A stretch of DNA of 64,000 nt from Devosia sp. SL43 (GTDB taxonomy: Bacteria > Pseudomonadota > Alphaproteobacteria > Rhizobiales > Devosiaceae). The stretch is taken from positions 3,650,501 through 3,714,500 of the forward strand of contig NZ_CP063401.1 in the NCBI RefSeq assembly GCF_021729885.1. The letters run 5' to 3'. The notes below the pieces were generated by a model. It was not told where the DNA came from. It ran no database searches and saw only the letters and a program-made list of their open reading frames with translations. This document shows, in pieces, positions 45,003-53,621 of the stretch; position 1 is the stretch's first letter; each line of letters opens with the position of its first letter. The translations under genes were made by a program, and so were the position numbers.

Positions 45003-45181
45003 GTGAACGCGCCGATCACTCTGAATACCCCGCGCAGGAAAGCCCATGCGCCGGGCGGCAGGTTGAAGGCGAGCCAGATCAAGCCGATGGCCAGCGCCAC
45101 CCACAGCGCAAACATCGCCCATCCGGCCGGCGAACGCCGCAATCGTGACGGTTGCGGCGGAATTCCGTGGTTGTCGCTCAT
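44999..45181 (-). CDS. Small membrane protein
   Basis: 60 residues from ATG 45181, preceded by AAGGGGG five bases upstream. A polar N-terminus (SDNHGIPPQPSRLRRS) is followed by one or two hydrophobic stretches (WAMFALWVALAIGLIWLAF and a weaker C-terminal one). It is short but has a good ribosome site. Function unknown; tail to tail with the HAD gene. Confidence 0.6.
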   Translation of the reverse strand: MSDNHGIPPQPSRLRRSPAGWAMFALWVALAIGLIWLAFNLPPGAWAFLRGVFRVIGAFT

Positions 45182-45225
45182 GACTGCCCCCTTCAAGCCG
45201 GACGCAGCATAGCGCGAAGCGGCGG

Positions 45226-46374
45226 CTAGAACAGGCTCATCTGCCTCTCCTCGAGGCGGGGCGCGACGAACAGGTCGTTGCGCAGGCTGGGCAGCTTGGC
45301 ATCGAGCTCGTAGCGCTCACGCGCCTTGTCGAAACGCTGCCGCAGCAGCGTTGCATAGGGGCCTTCGCCCGTCATGCGCACGCCCCAGCGCGAGTCATAA
45401 TCCTTGCCGCCGCGCGTATCGCGTACCAGCGTCAGCACATGCCGCACCCGATCGGGAAAATGGCGCAACAGCCATTCGCGGAAAATATCGCGCACTTCGC
45501 CGGGCAGGCGCAGCAGGATCATCGATGCGCTGAGCGCGCCCTGCGCCTTGGCCGCATCGAGAATGCGCTCCAGTTCCATATCATTGATGGCGGGAATCAT
45601 CGGCGAGGCGAATACCGCGGTTGGTACGCCGGCTTCGCTGAGCAGGCGAATGGCTTCGAGCCGCTTGGCCGGCGAGGAGGCGCGGGGCTCCATCTTGCGG
45701 CTGAGCTTGTGGTCCATCGAGGTCATCGAGATCGCCACCTTGACCAGTCCCAGCTTGGCCAGTTCGCTGAGGAGATCGAGATCGCGAATGATGAGGGCTG
45801 ACTTGGTGGTGATCATCACCGGGTGGCGTGTCTCCAGCATGACTTCGAGGATGCCGCGCGTCAGCTTGTGCTTGCGCTCGGCCGGCTGGTACGGGTCGGT
45901 ATTGGTGCCCATGGCGATGGGCTTGACCTTGTAGCTCTTGGCGCCGAGCTCTGCCCGCAGCGCCTCGACCGCGTTCACTTTCACATAGATATCGCGCTCG
46001 AACTCGACGCCTGCTGAGTGGCCAAGAAAAGCGTGGGTAGGCCGGGCGAAGCAATACGAGCAGCCGTGCTCGCAGCCGCGATAGGCGTTGATCGAGCGCT
46101 CGAAGCCGATATCCGGGCTGTCATTGGTGGTGATGATGGTCTTGGCGCGCTCGACATGCTCGACCGTCTCGAAGATCGAGAGCGGCTCCACATTGTCCCA
46201 GCCGTCATCGAAACGCTCGCGAGTCTGCTTTTCGAAACGCCCGCTGATGTTGGACTGTGCACCGCGACCGCGAATGCGGTCCGGATCGAGCAATTCGCGG
46301 CGCGCCAGATCGGCGTCGCGGCTGCGGCTGAGTTTCTCCAGGGCTTCGAAAGACGGGGCCTGATAGAGGGCCAT
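45226..46374 (-). CDS. PA0069-family radical SAM protein
   Basis: 382 residues. The cluster motif CEHGCSYC gives C101, C105 and C108, and the flanking YRGCEHGCSYCFARPTHAF and LRLPGEVRDIFREWL are characteristic of the PA0069/SplB-like group related to spore photoproduct lyase. The N-terminal part contains GAQSNISGRFEKQ. The reaction is unknown. A GAAC-N7-GAAC box 73 bases upstream fits the LexA operator of alphaproteobacteria, which suggests an SOS-linked role in nucleic-acid repair. Confidence 0.9.
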   Translation of the reverse strand: MALYQAPSFEALEKLSRSRDADLARRELLDPDRIRGRGAQSNISGRFEKQTRERFDDGWDNVEPLSIFETVEHVERAKTIITTNDSPDIGFERSINAYRGCEHGCSYCFARPTHAFLGHSAGVEFERDIYVKVNAVEALRAELGAKSYKVKPIAMGTNTDPYQPAERKHKLTRGILEVMLETRHPVMITTKSALIIRDLDLLSELAKLGLVKVAISMTSMDHKLSRKMEPRASSPAKRLEAIRLLSEAGVPTAVFASPMIPAINDMELERILDAAKAQGALSASMILLRLPGEVRDIFREWLLRHFPDRVRHVLTLVRDTRGGKDYDSRWGVRMTGEGPYATLLRQRFDKARERYELDAKLPSLRNDLFVAPRLEERQMSLF

Positions 46375-46446
46375 GGTGTTCTCCTGCCGGCGCGTCGCAG
46401 TCGAATCGTGACTGCAGAACGTGATCAGGATGTAGCAGTTCTAGGA

Positions 46447-46461
46447 GAACAAAACAAGAAC
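46447..46461. promoter_or_regulatory. LexA-like SOS box
   Basis: GAAC-AAAACAA-GAAC, a direct repeat with seven-base spacing, which is the alphaproteobacterial LexA operator form (GTTC-N7-GTTC on the other strand). It lies about 73 bases upstream of the radical SAM gene. Extra GTTC/GAAC motifs flank it (GTTC at 46439-46442, GAAC at 46467-46470). Confidence 0.65.
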
Positions 46462-46647
46462 TAGTAGAACGGCAGGTCGGTCGGGCCTCCGACGCCTGGC
46501 ACTCATATGGGCATGCCAGAGCGTGACTTGAAGGGCCAAAAACACGATTTCGCAAGGCAGAATTGCGTTTGTGCGGCTGGACGCAAACCACCGCTGGGCC
46601 TAAACAGGCGGGCCTTTCGCTGGGCGCGCTTGGCCAATAATGCTTAA

Positions 46648-46667
46648 GTCAATAATTTACTATTGAC
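46648..46667. promoter_or_regulatory. Inverted repeat upstream of the DHA2 exporter
   Basis: GTCAATA and TATTGAC are perfect 7-base arms separated by six bases (ATTTAC), 149 bases before the exporter ATG. The right arm contains TTGAC, a plausible -35. This is the shape of a TetR/MarR-type operator; the regulator is unknown. Confidence 0.5.
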
Positions 46668-46815
46668 CCCGCGCCGATAGCTGACTTACTGAAGTTGTAG
46701 CTTAACCAACCTGCTGACACAGCCTGTCGCAGAATTTTTTCATAAGTGACGTCGAAGTTCGCCGACGCCGTTCGTCGTCTCGGCGACACACCAATTCAAG
46801 GTTGAGGGAAACACC

Positions 46816-48303
46816 ATGAGTACCGACGCAACGACTTTTGACGCCGATCTGGTCGCCACTCCACCGATCAGCCAAAGCGATGCTGCCCGCAACAAGCTGG
46901 TTATCGCCCTGCTGCTTGTTTCCACCTTCGTGGTCTTCCTCAACGAGACCATCATGAGCGTGGCTATCCCGCACCTGATGAACGACTTGGGCGTGACTGC
47001 CAGTGCCGCGCAGTGGCTCACCACGGCGTTCCTCCTGACCATGGCCGTAGTCATCCCGATCACCGGATTTCTGCTGCAGCGCATGAATACCCGCCCGATC
47101 TTCATTCTTGCCATGTCGATCTTCTCGCTGGGTACGCTGCTCTGCGCCCTTTCGCCTGGCCTCGAGTTGCTGGTGTTTGGCCGCGTGATCCAGGCGGTGG
47201 GCACCGCCATCATGATGCCGCTGCTGATGACGACCGTCATGACGCTGGTTCCCGCCGAAGCTCGCGGCAAGACCATGGGCAATATCTCGATCGTTATGTC
47301 GGTGGCTCCCGCTATCGGCCCGACCATTGGTGGCTTCATCCTGGCCAATCTCGAATGGCGCTGGATGTTCATCCTGGTGCTGCCGATCGCTGTCGGTGCG
47401 CTGGTCCTGGGCTTCCGCAAGATCCAGAACGTGACCACCCCCCGCTATGCGCCGCTCGATTATCTGTCGGTCGTTCTCTCCGCGCTGGCCTTTGGCGGCT
47501 TGATCTACGGTCTCTCCAGCTTCGGCGAGAGCTTTGCTCATCCCGACACCCCCTCTGCCATTCCGCTCTGGGCGCCGATTGCCCTTGGCGTCGTCGCCAT
47601 GGCCGCATTCGTCTGGCGTCAGCTCGGCCTGCAGAACGACAACAAGGCGCTGCTCGATCTGCGCGTCTTCCAGTCGCGCAACTATACCGTGTCGGTGAGC
47701 CTGATGCTCATCGCCATGATGGCCCTGTTCGGCACCGTCATCCTGCTGCCGATCTACACCCAGAACGTGGTGGGCCTCGATACGCTGCAGACAGGCCTGC
47801 TGCTGCTTCCGGGCGGTCTGATCATGGGCTTGATGGGTCCATTCGTCGGCCGCTGGTTCGATCGTGTCGGTCCCACCGTGCTGGCCGTACCGGGTACCAT
47901 CCTGGTCTCGGCCGTGCTCTGGGCGCTGACCACAGTTGGTCAGGATACGTCGGTCTGGGCACTCATGACCGGCCATATTGTGCTGAGCATAGGCCTGGCG
48001 CTGATCTTCACGCCGGTCTTCACCTCGTCGATGGGTTCGGTCCGCATGGAGCTCTACTCCCATGCATCTGCCGTGCTCGGTTCGGTGCAGCAGCTGGCCG
48101 GTGCGGCAGGCATTGCCCTGTTCATCGCCCTGATGACCATCCGCACTGCAGCCCTGACCGCAGAGGGTATCGACCCGGTCGAGGCCCTGGCCGGCGGCAT
48201 CCGTCTCGCCTTCCTTGTCGGCGCCATCATTTCGCTCTTCGCGATCGTGGCCGCCTTCTTCATCCGCAAGCCCGAAGGCGGCGGAATGAGCCACGGCCAC
48301 TGA
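46816..48303 (+). CDS. DHA2-family multidrug exporter (EmrB/QacA type)
   Basis: 495 residues with 14 membrane helices, the DHA2 subgroup of MFS. Motif A appears as the loop GFLLQRMNTRPIF (about 83-95), motif C region as APAIGPTIGGFIL (about 166-178), both typical of drug/H+ antiporters. The start MSTDATTF follows GAGGG. No EmrA-type membrane fusion gene is nearby. It may be controlled through the inverted repeat at 46648-46667. Confidence 0.92.
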   Translation: MSTDATTFDADLVATPPISQSDAARNKLVIALLLVSTFVVFLNETIMSVAIPHLMNDLGVTASAAQWLTTAFLLTMAVVIPITGFLLQRMNTRPIFILAMSIFSLGTLLCALSPGLELLVFGRVIQAVGTAIMMPLLMTTVMTLVPAEARGKTMGNISIVMSVAPAIGPTIGGFILANLEWRWMFILVLPIAVGALVLGFRKIQNVTTPRYAPLDYLSVVLSALAFGGLIYGLSSFGESFAHPDTPSAIPLWAPIALGVVAMAAFVWRQLGLQNDNKALLDLRVFQSRNYTVSVSLMLIAMMALFGTVILLPIYTQNVVGLDTLQTGLLLLPGGLIMGLMGPFVGRWFDRVGPTVLAVPGTILVSAVLWALTTVGQDTSVWALMTGHIVLSIGLALIFTPVFTSSMGSVRMELYSHASAVLGSVQQLAGAAGIALFIALMTIRTAALTAEGIDPVEALAGGIRLAFLVGAIISLFAIVAAFFIRKPEGGGMSHGH

Positions 48304-48324
48304 CCTCCAGGTCGGCCAACTGCA

Positions 48325-48352
48325 ACGGCGCCTTTAGGGGCGCCGTTTTTTT
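48325..48352 (+). terminator. Terminator of the DHA2 exporter gene
   Basis: ACGGCGCC (48325-48332) and GGCGCCGT (48339-48346) pair around TTTAGG-type loop bases, followed by TTTTTTT. Confidence 0.85.
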
Positions 48353-48356
48353 GGAC

Positions 48357-49349
48357 TCAGGCTCTAAGCAGGGCCGTCTGCGCTTCTGCCATGATGACGA
48401 CCACCGCCCCACGCTTGCGTCCGCTATCCACCCGGGCATGCGCCTTGACGATTTCGTCGAACGGGTAGCGGCTATCGATCGTCGGCCGCAACGTGCCGGC
48501 GGCGACGAGGTCGCGGACGCTCTCAAGATCGGCCTGCTTGTCCTCCGAAACTGCGGCGATCACCTTGCGGCTCCCGAACAGGCCGGTCCAGGCTGCACGC
48601 AGGAATGCCGTACCCCCGCCATCGACGGCCAGAAGTATGCCGCTTGCCGTGGTGGTCCGGCGGAACTGGCCCAGCGAGATATTGCCAATCGTGTCGACGA
48701 TGACGTCGAATTGCTCTCCGGTCCGCGAAAAGTTGGTGCTCTTGTAGTCGATGACTGCGCTGGCACCGAGGCCGCGGACAAGTTCGGCATTGGCGGCGGT
48801 GCATACGCCCGTAACGAGTGCGCCATAGTGCCTGGCCAGTTGCACGGCAAAGCAGCCGACGGCACCCGACGCGCCGTTGACCAACACCTTCTGGCCTGGC
48901 TTGATATCGGCCTTGCGCAAGAAGAATTGCGCCGTCAGTGCCCCGAACGGGATGGCAGCGGCCTGCTCGAAGCTTACACCGTCAGGCATGGTCGCGATCG
49001 CCGCGTCGTCGGGCACGACCTTATATTCCGCATGGGCGCCGTAAATATGCAGGCCGAACACCCGGTCGCCCACGGCAAAGCGCGTCACGCTCTTGCCAAT
49101 GGCCTCGACTGTCCCGGCAAACTCCACACCCAATACGGCCTTGCGCGGCTTGGTGATGCCCATGAACAATCGCGCAGGCAGCCAGAATGCGGCCGGAATG
49201 CGGAAGGCCCGCATGCGGGAATCGCCTGACGTGACCGTGGTGGCCATGACCTTGACCAGCACTTCATTGTCCCCAGCCACCGGCTTGGGCGTGTCGCGGA
49301 TGACGACGACTTCGGGTTTTCCATAGGCGGTCTGTACTGCGGTTTTCAT
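48357..49349 (-). CDS. NAD(P)-dependent medium-chain alcohol dehydrogenase / quinone oxidoreductase
   Basis: 330 residues. The GroES-like part contains VLGVEFAGTVEAIG (about 72-85), and the Rossmann part has the nucleotide motif VNGASGAVGCFAVQLARHYGA, quoted here as GASGAVGCFAVQ. Zinc ligands are not evident, which points to the zinc-less quinone oxidoreductase branch. C-terminal DSGRKRGAVVVIM is standard. Convergent with the exporter across a terminator. Substrate unknown. Confidence 0.9.
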   Translation of the reverse strand: MKTAVQTAYGKPEVVVIRDTPKPVAGDNEVLVKVMATTVTSGDSRMRAFRIPAAFWLPARLFMGITKPRKAVLGVEFAGTVEAIGKSVTRFAVGDRVFGLHIYGAHAEYKVVPDDAAIATMPDGVSFEQAAAIPFGALTAQFFLRKADIKPGQKVLVNGASGAVGCFAVQLARHYGALVTGVCTAANAELVRGLGASAVIDYKSTNFSRTGEQFDVIVDTIGNISLGQFRRTTTASGILLAVDGGGTAFLRAAWTGLFGSRKVIAAVSEDKQADLESVRDLVAAGTLRPTIDSRYPFDEIVKAHARVDSGRKRGAVVVIMAEAQTALLRA

Positions 49350-49434
49350 TTTCAGTTCCTTGTCCTGGGCATGAGTTTGCCCGCAGCCTGCGACGGGTCG
49401 GAGGCCGTATGATTGGTTCAGGTATGGGGTAAGG

Positions 49435-49659
49435 CTATTCTGCGGCGGCCTTCTTCCACTGGAAGACCTGGCCGATCTCGACGCCGAACACTTCGGCGAT
49501 GCGGAACGCGGCCTCCAGTGAAGGCGAGTATTTGTTCTGCTCGATGGCTGCGACAGTCTGGCGTGTCATGCCGATGCGGTCGGCCAGGTCCTGCTGCGTC
49601 ATCTCGTTATGGTCGAAGCGCAGACGGCGGATAGTGTTGCTTATCGGGGGCGGGGCCAT
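49435..49659 (-). CDS. Small XRE-type transcription regulator
   Basis: 74 residues made of one helix-turn-helix (about 10-65, MTQQDLADRIGMTRQTVAAIEQNKYSPSL, only partly quoted) and a short tail ending VFQWKK, the YozG-like form. Such regulators are usually encoded with a small membrane protein, as here: its ATG is one base beyond the stop of the preceding membrane gene. It probably autoregulates the pair. Confidence 0.88.
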   Translation of the reverse strand: MAPPPISNTIRRLRFDHNEMTQQDLADRIGMTRQTVAAIEQNKYSPSLEAAFRIAEVFGVEIGQVFQWKKAAAE

Positions 49660-49660
49660 G

Positions 49661-50125
49661 TCACGCCGTCATCCGGAACGAGGCAATATGCACGGCTTCC
49701 CGCACCAGTTCGGTGAAGACGAAGGCCATCAGGATGCCGTTGGCAAAGATCATTGCGACGCTGCCGCCCGGGTCGGTGGGGAAAGCGGTGCGGATCGTAT
49801 CGGTGGCCACCAACCCGCCGATCAGTCCCAGAGGCACCAGTGCTTCCAGCAGCTTGAAACCGATGCGGTCGGCCCGCGCCTCGATCTGGCGTTCGAGCTC
49901 GTCCGGCGCCCGATCGATGTTCTTCTTCGTCATCACTCCGGCGACGACATTGAGGGCAATCATCACGACAAGCGTTAGGCCCATGCAGATGAGAAACCGC
50001 GTCAGTACCTGCCCGCCGTCAAGCTGGCGCGCCAGCACATCGCTCCAGAAGGCGCTGAAGTAATAGACCCAGATGGCCAGGGTGGTCAGCACCGCAATCC
50101 ATGCCTGTCTTTCGCGAAACGACAT
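49661..50125 (-). CDS. Four-helix membrane protein paired with XRE regulator
   Basis: 154 residues with about four membrane helices (12-32, 45-66, 93-112 and 122-142). A cytoplasmic loop RAPDELERQIEARADRIGF precedes the third helix. The pattern matches the small membrane partners of YozG-like regulators, but I have no function for it. ATG 50125 is preferred over GTG 50131, as AGGAGA lies eight bases upstream. A promoter-like TTTACA and TATAAC pair occurs further upstream on the same strand. Confidence 0.72.
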   Translation of the reverse strand: MSFRERQAWIAVLTTLAIWVYYFSAFWSDVLARQLDGGQVLTRFLICMGLTLVVMIALNVVAGVMTKKNIDRAPDELERQIEARADRIGFKLLEALVPLGLIGGLVATDTIRTAFPTDPGGSVAMIFANGILMAFVFTELVREAVHIASFRMTA

Positions 50126-50350
50126 TTCCACGCTCTCCTGCGCCTATGGTATGCGAGTTATATCTGCTATACTTGACGCGATGTAAAGGAATTTTAACAT
50201 GGTGGTCGATATTTTTGGCTAGCAGGAATGCCTCAACCTAACCCCCCCGCTAGAAAGGGGCAGGAATCCAGTCGGTGATCAGGTCGGATCGCGCCACATC
50301 CTCGACCAGTCTCTCCCTATCAGGAGTGCTCGCTAAGGCTTGTCTTCGCT

Positions 50351-50887
50351 TTAGCGCTCCTCCAGCCGCGGCATCAGTTCGACGAAGTTGCACGGCTTGT
50401 GCCGGTAATCGAGCTGGTGGGTCAGGATTCCCTCCCATGCATCCCGGCAGGCGCCGCGCGATCCGGGCAGGCAGAATACGAATGTCGTGCCGATCAGGCC
50501 GGCCGTGGCGCGCGATTGCAGCGAACTCGTACCGACAGTGGTCGCCGAATACTGATGGAACAGCACGGAGAACCCCTCCATGCGCTTGTCGAACAGCGGC
50601 TCGACGGCCTCCGGCGTCACGTCGCGGCCCGAAAAGCCCGTGCCGCCGGTCGTGAGAACGACGTCTACGCCCGGATCGGCCACGAAACCTTGCACTGCCT
50701 GGCGGATGAGCTGGATGTCGTCGCGCACCACAACCCGCTCAGCGCAGCGATGACCATCGGCCTCCAGCAACGATTTGAGCAGCGCCCCGCCGGTATCAGT
50801 CTCGAGGGTGCGCGTATCGGAGACGGCGATGACGGCGATCGAAAGCGGCCTGAATTCCCGGTCTTCAAACCGTGCCGTCTTGAACAT
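50351..50887 (-). CDS. moaB: Molybdenum cofactor biosynthesis protein B
   Basis: 178 residues of the MoaB/Mog fold. Visible motifs are VIAVSDTRT near the N-terminus, LTTGGTGFSGRDVTPEA (the nucleotide/molybdopterin loop, about 80-96) and LPGSRGACRDAW. MoaB-like proteins adenylylate molybdopterin before metal insertion. It overlaps the 3' end of the MFS gene upstream by 23 bases, so the two share a transcript; no other moa gene is in the window. Confidence 0.92.
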   Translation of the reverse strand: MFKTARFEDREFRPLSIAVIAVSDTRTLETDTGGALLKSLLEADGHRCAERVVVRDDIQLIRQAVQGFVADPGVDVVLTTGGTGFSGRDVTPEAVEPLFDKRMEGFSVLFHQYSATTVGTSSLQSRATAGLIGTTFVFCLPGSRGACRDAWEGILTHQLDYRHKPCNFVELMPRLEER

Positions 50888-52190
50888 CGCGCTTCTCCTC
50901 GGGTGATGTTGCCAACTCGTCCGGGACCGGCTCTTCGGCGTGTCCCATCTCGGCGCTATCACTATCAGCCCGCGGATCGAGCACAATAGATTCTGGTGTC
51001 ACCTGCTTGTCATTGCCCATGGGCTGGAAGGGCGCGCGCTCGGACGCGTCCTTGCCCTTGCGAATGCGCATGCGCAGGAACGCCGTGACCGCCAGCGCGC
51101 CGTGGAAGGCCGCTGTCACAATAAACAACCCGACCGGCGACCAGGCGCCCATGATCATGGACGCGACGGCCGGACCGATAGCCAGCCCCACTCCCAGGAT
51201 CAGCAGCATGCCACCGGCAATCTTGGCGAAATCTCCATCCTTGGCGAAGTCGTTGGCATGCGCCACGGCCACCGCATAGATCGGGTTGGCGGCAAAGCCG
51301 TAGAGCGCAAACAGCACATACATCATCCACCCGGCGGTGGGATTGATGATGACAGTCAGCGCGCCGATCACCGCCGCGCCACCCGAAAGACCGATCAGTA
51401 CCAGTCGGCGATCTATACGGTCGGACAGCCGCCCGAACGGGATTTGGGCGACGGCGCCCAGAATTGCAGCCACCGCGAACAGCAGCGCAATGCCGCTCGC
51501 ATCGAGCCCCTGCTCATAGCCATAGACCGGCGCCAGCGTGCCGAACGACCCATTGGCCATGCCGACGGAAAACGCCGCGATCGCCGCCACGGGAGAGGTG
51601 CGGTAGAGCAGCCCAATATCGATCTTGGCCGAGGACAGCGGCCGCGGCTGCGGGCTCGAGGTCAGCGCCGTGGGCAACACCGCGCAGATGAAACTGATGG
51701 CGCCGAGCACGAAGGGCACGTAGCCCGCTGTGCCGGTGACCGACATGGCGAGCTGGCCGATGGTCGAGGCGGCCATGTTGATGGTGACATAGATCGAAAA
51801 GATGGTGCCGCGGCTCTTGTTGTCCGCCACCTCGTTGAGCCAGCTCTCGACGATCATCGCCGCCCCGGCAAAGCAGAAGCCGCTGAGTGCGCGCAGCACG
51901 ATCCAGCTGATATCGTTGATCCACAAGAGGTTCAGCAGGATGGTGATCGTGCCGATAGCCGCCATCACCGAGAAGGCGCGGATATGGCCCACTTTGCGCA
52001 CGATCGACGCTACGCCGATCGACCCGGCCACGAACCCCACCGACCAGCCGGTGCCGATAAGTCCCAGCGACAGCAGCGAGAACTCCTCCTCGGCGCCGCG
52101 CACCGACAGCAGCAACCCCTGCAATCCGCCGCCGAACATGAGCAGCGCAGACCCCAGGAACAGGGCATAAATCTTGATAACGGAACCCAT
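50865..52190 (-). CDS. MFS transporter (YcaD/UMF-like)
   Basis: 441 residues with 12 membrane helices and a long hydrophilic, acidic C-terminal tail (about 385-441, ending KRDVQDGTV). GYEQGLDASGIALLF and PFGRLSDRIDRRLVLI (about 240-255, MFS motif A) are visible. The substrate is unknown. The tail overlaps the moaB start by 23 bases. Confidence 0.88.
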   Translation of the reverse strand: MGSVIKIYALFLGSALLMFGGGLQGLLLSVRGAEEEFSLLSLGLIGTGWSVGFVAGSIGVASIVRKVGHIRAFSVMAAIGTITILLNLLWINDISWIVLRALSGFCFAGAAMIVESWLNEVADNKSRGTIFSIYVTINMAASTIGQLAMSVTGTAGYVPFVLGAISFICAVLPTALTSSPQPRPLSSAKIDIGLLYRTSPVAAIAAFSVGMANGSFGTLAPVYGYEQGLDASGIALLFAVAAILGAVAQIPFGRLSDRIDRRLVLIGLSGGAAVIGALTVIINPTAGWMMYVLFALYGFAANPIYAVAVAHANDFAKDGDFAKIAGGMLLILGVGLAIGPAVASMIMGAWSPVGLFIVTAAFHGALAVTAFLRMRIRKGKDASERAPFQPMGNDKQVTPESIVLDPRADSDSAEMGHAEEPVPDELATSPEEKRDVQDGTV

Positions 52191-52386
52191 GGTGCTTTCG
52201 GCTGTACTGGAGCGGAAGATCGTTGCAAATCACGCAACGGTGACCATAACGCGGCATTCGCCGATTGGCGCCGCGGAAATTGAGGGCATCGCGACGGTCA
52301 AGCGGGATTGCCCCCAACCCGATCTCATAGCAACATGCGTGCGTTGGGGGGCTTGCCGGTTTGCCGGCCAGCCATGGAGCAGTCCG

Positions 52387-52635
52387 ATGCGTCGCATCAT
52401 TGCCGTCACCCTTTTCCTTCTTTCCGTTTCGGCCGCCGCCAGCGCCTACGAGGTGCAGCGCTATACCGTCTATTGCGCCGATGACCGGATCGAAGTGTCT
52501 ATGTGGGATCTGGAGCAGATGAAGGTGCGTCGCGGCTCCGATATCTGCCAGTTCGCCAGCTACACCAGCTACAGCAGCGCTCTGACCTTCGCCGACAGGA
52601 ACTTCGGCGGCGAGGGTGAGCCGTGCTTCTGCTGA
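52387..52635 (+). CDS. Small secreted cysteine-containing protein
   Basis: 82 residues. A signal peptide (about 1-19, RRIIAVTLFLLSVSAAASA) precedes a 63-residue mature part with four cysteines (YCADDR, DICQF and the C-terminal CFC). Paired disulfides in the periplasm are likely. I do not recognise a family. Convergent with the uracil-DNA glycosylase gene, seven bases away. Confidence 0.65.
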   Translation: MRRIIAVTLFLLSVSAAASAYEVQRYTVYCADDRIEVSMWDLEQMKVRRGSDICQFASYTSYSSALTFADRNFGGEGEPCFC

Positions 52636-52642
52636 GGTAGGC

Positions 52643-53446
52643 TTAAATCCCCAGCTCCAGCATCTTCAGTTTGAGGCTCAGCATATCCATCCAGGCCTGC
52701 TGCTTGGCGGCAGGGTTGCGCAGCAGGTAGGCCGGGTGCAGCGTTGGCATGGCATTGGCCTGATGTTGGCCAATGCTGACCTCGGACCATTTACCGCGCA
52801 TCTTGATGATGCCGCTGGTGGTCGAAAACACGGTCTGCATGGCTGGCCCGCCCAGCGTCATGACGATGCGGGGGGCGACCAGTTCCACCTGGCGATGCAG
52901 AAACGGCAGGCAAAGCGCCATTTCCTCGGGCGTCGGCGTGCGATTGCCCGGCGGACGCCATGGTACGGTGTTGGCGATGTAAACCTTGGTGCGATCAAGT
53001 CCAATCGCCGCCAGCATGCGGTCGAGCAACTGTCCTGATTTGCCTACGAACGGCTTACCCTGCCGATCTTCTTCGGCACCCGGCGCCTCGCCGATCAGCA
53101 TGATCTTGGCCTCGGGATTGCCGTCGGCAAACACCAGTTGCGTGGCGCGATGCTTGAGGCCACAGCCGTCATAAAGACCCAGGATGGCCTGCAACTCGTC
53201 GAGCGTCTGCGCCGAACCGGCAAGGCTACGCGCCTCGGAAGGATCGCCGCCCAGCATCGGTGGCGCAGCCGCGGGGCGCTCCGGATCCGCTGGCACCGGC
53301 GCAGCTGGCGGCGCCGCGCGTGCCGGCGCGCGTTGCGCGAAGCGGTCGACCGGCTCCTCGCCCACGGCAATGTCAACGCCAGCGGCTCGATACCAATCGA
53401 GCACGGCGAGCATTTCGTCGTGATTTAGCGGTCGATCTTCAGACAT
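52643..53446 (-). CDS. Uracil-DNA glycosylase, family-4-like, with altered Fe-S site
   Basis: 267 residues. An Ala/Pro-rich N-terminal linker (about 40-75) precedes the catalytic domain with [20 protein letters not shown] (about 121-140) and [12 protein letters not shown], the family-4 active-site motifs. Only two cysteines occur in the whole protein: the first position of the usual CxxC is Tyr (YDGC), and the CRPPGNR cysteine is Trp (WRPPGNR). The four-Cys iron-sulfur cluster cannot form in the usual way. It probably removes uracil from DNA, though the specificity may differ. Confidence 0.85.
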   Translation of the reverse strand: MSEDRPLNHDEMLAVLDWYRAAGVDIAVGEEPVDRFAQRAPARAAPPAAPVPADPERPAAAPPMLGGDPSEARSLAGSAQTLDELQAILGLYDGCGLKHRATQLVFADGNPEAKIMLIGEAPGAEEDRQGKPFVGKSGQLLDRMLAAIGLDRTKVYIANTVPWRPPGNRTPTPEEMALCLPFLHRQVELVAPRIVMTLGGPAMQTVFSTTSGIIKMRGKWSEVSIGQHQANAMPTLHPAYLLRNPAAKQQAWMDMLSLKLKMLELGI

Positions 53447-53621
53447 GTTCGCTGTTATGTCACAGCCGGTTTGTCGCTGCCAGCGTATCGCCAAAGGTGA
53501 CCAACCGAATCTAGCGCCTCGCCGGCGATCACGCTATGTGGCGTGGCCTTGCGGCGCAGTCCCAAAACGGACAATCTTCGCCGCCAGAACGGCCCCCAAG
53601 GCCAACGGAGAATTCAACCTC

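Larger units (their letters stand above)
46375..46815. other. Divergent regulatory region, radical SAM gene and DHA2 exporter
   Basis: 441 bases with no gene. It contains the LexA-like box (46447-46461), and nearer to the exporter an A+T-rich part with the inverted repeat GTCAATA...TATTGAC (46648-46667). No adjacent regulator gene accounts for the second site. Confidence 0.6.

Noticed and set aside
46702..48300. 532-codon minus-strand frame opposite the DHA2 exporter
   Set aside because: His/Asp/Gly/Arg-rich shadow of a membrane protein gene; no start signal or family motif.
50233..50350. A gene or functional element downstream of moaB
   Set aside because: Only a decayed repeat-like sequence with poor arm pairing and no coding signal.
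52295..52360. Terminator from TTGCCCCCAAC / GTTGGGGGGC
   Set aside because: The arms pair, but the loop is about 25 bases and there is no T tract; left uncalled.
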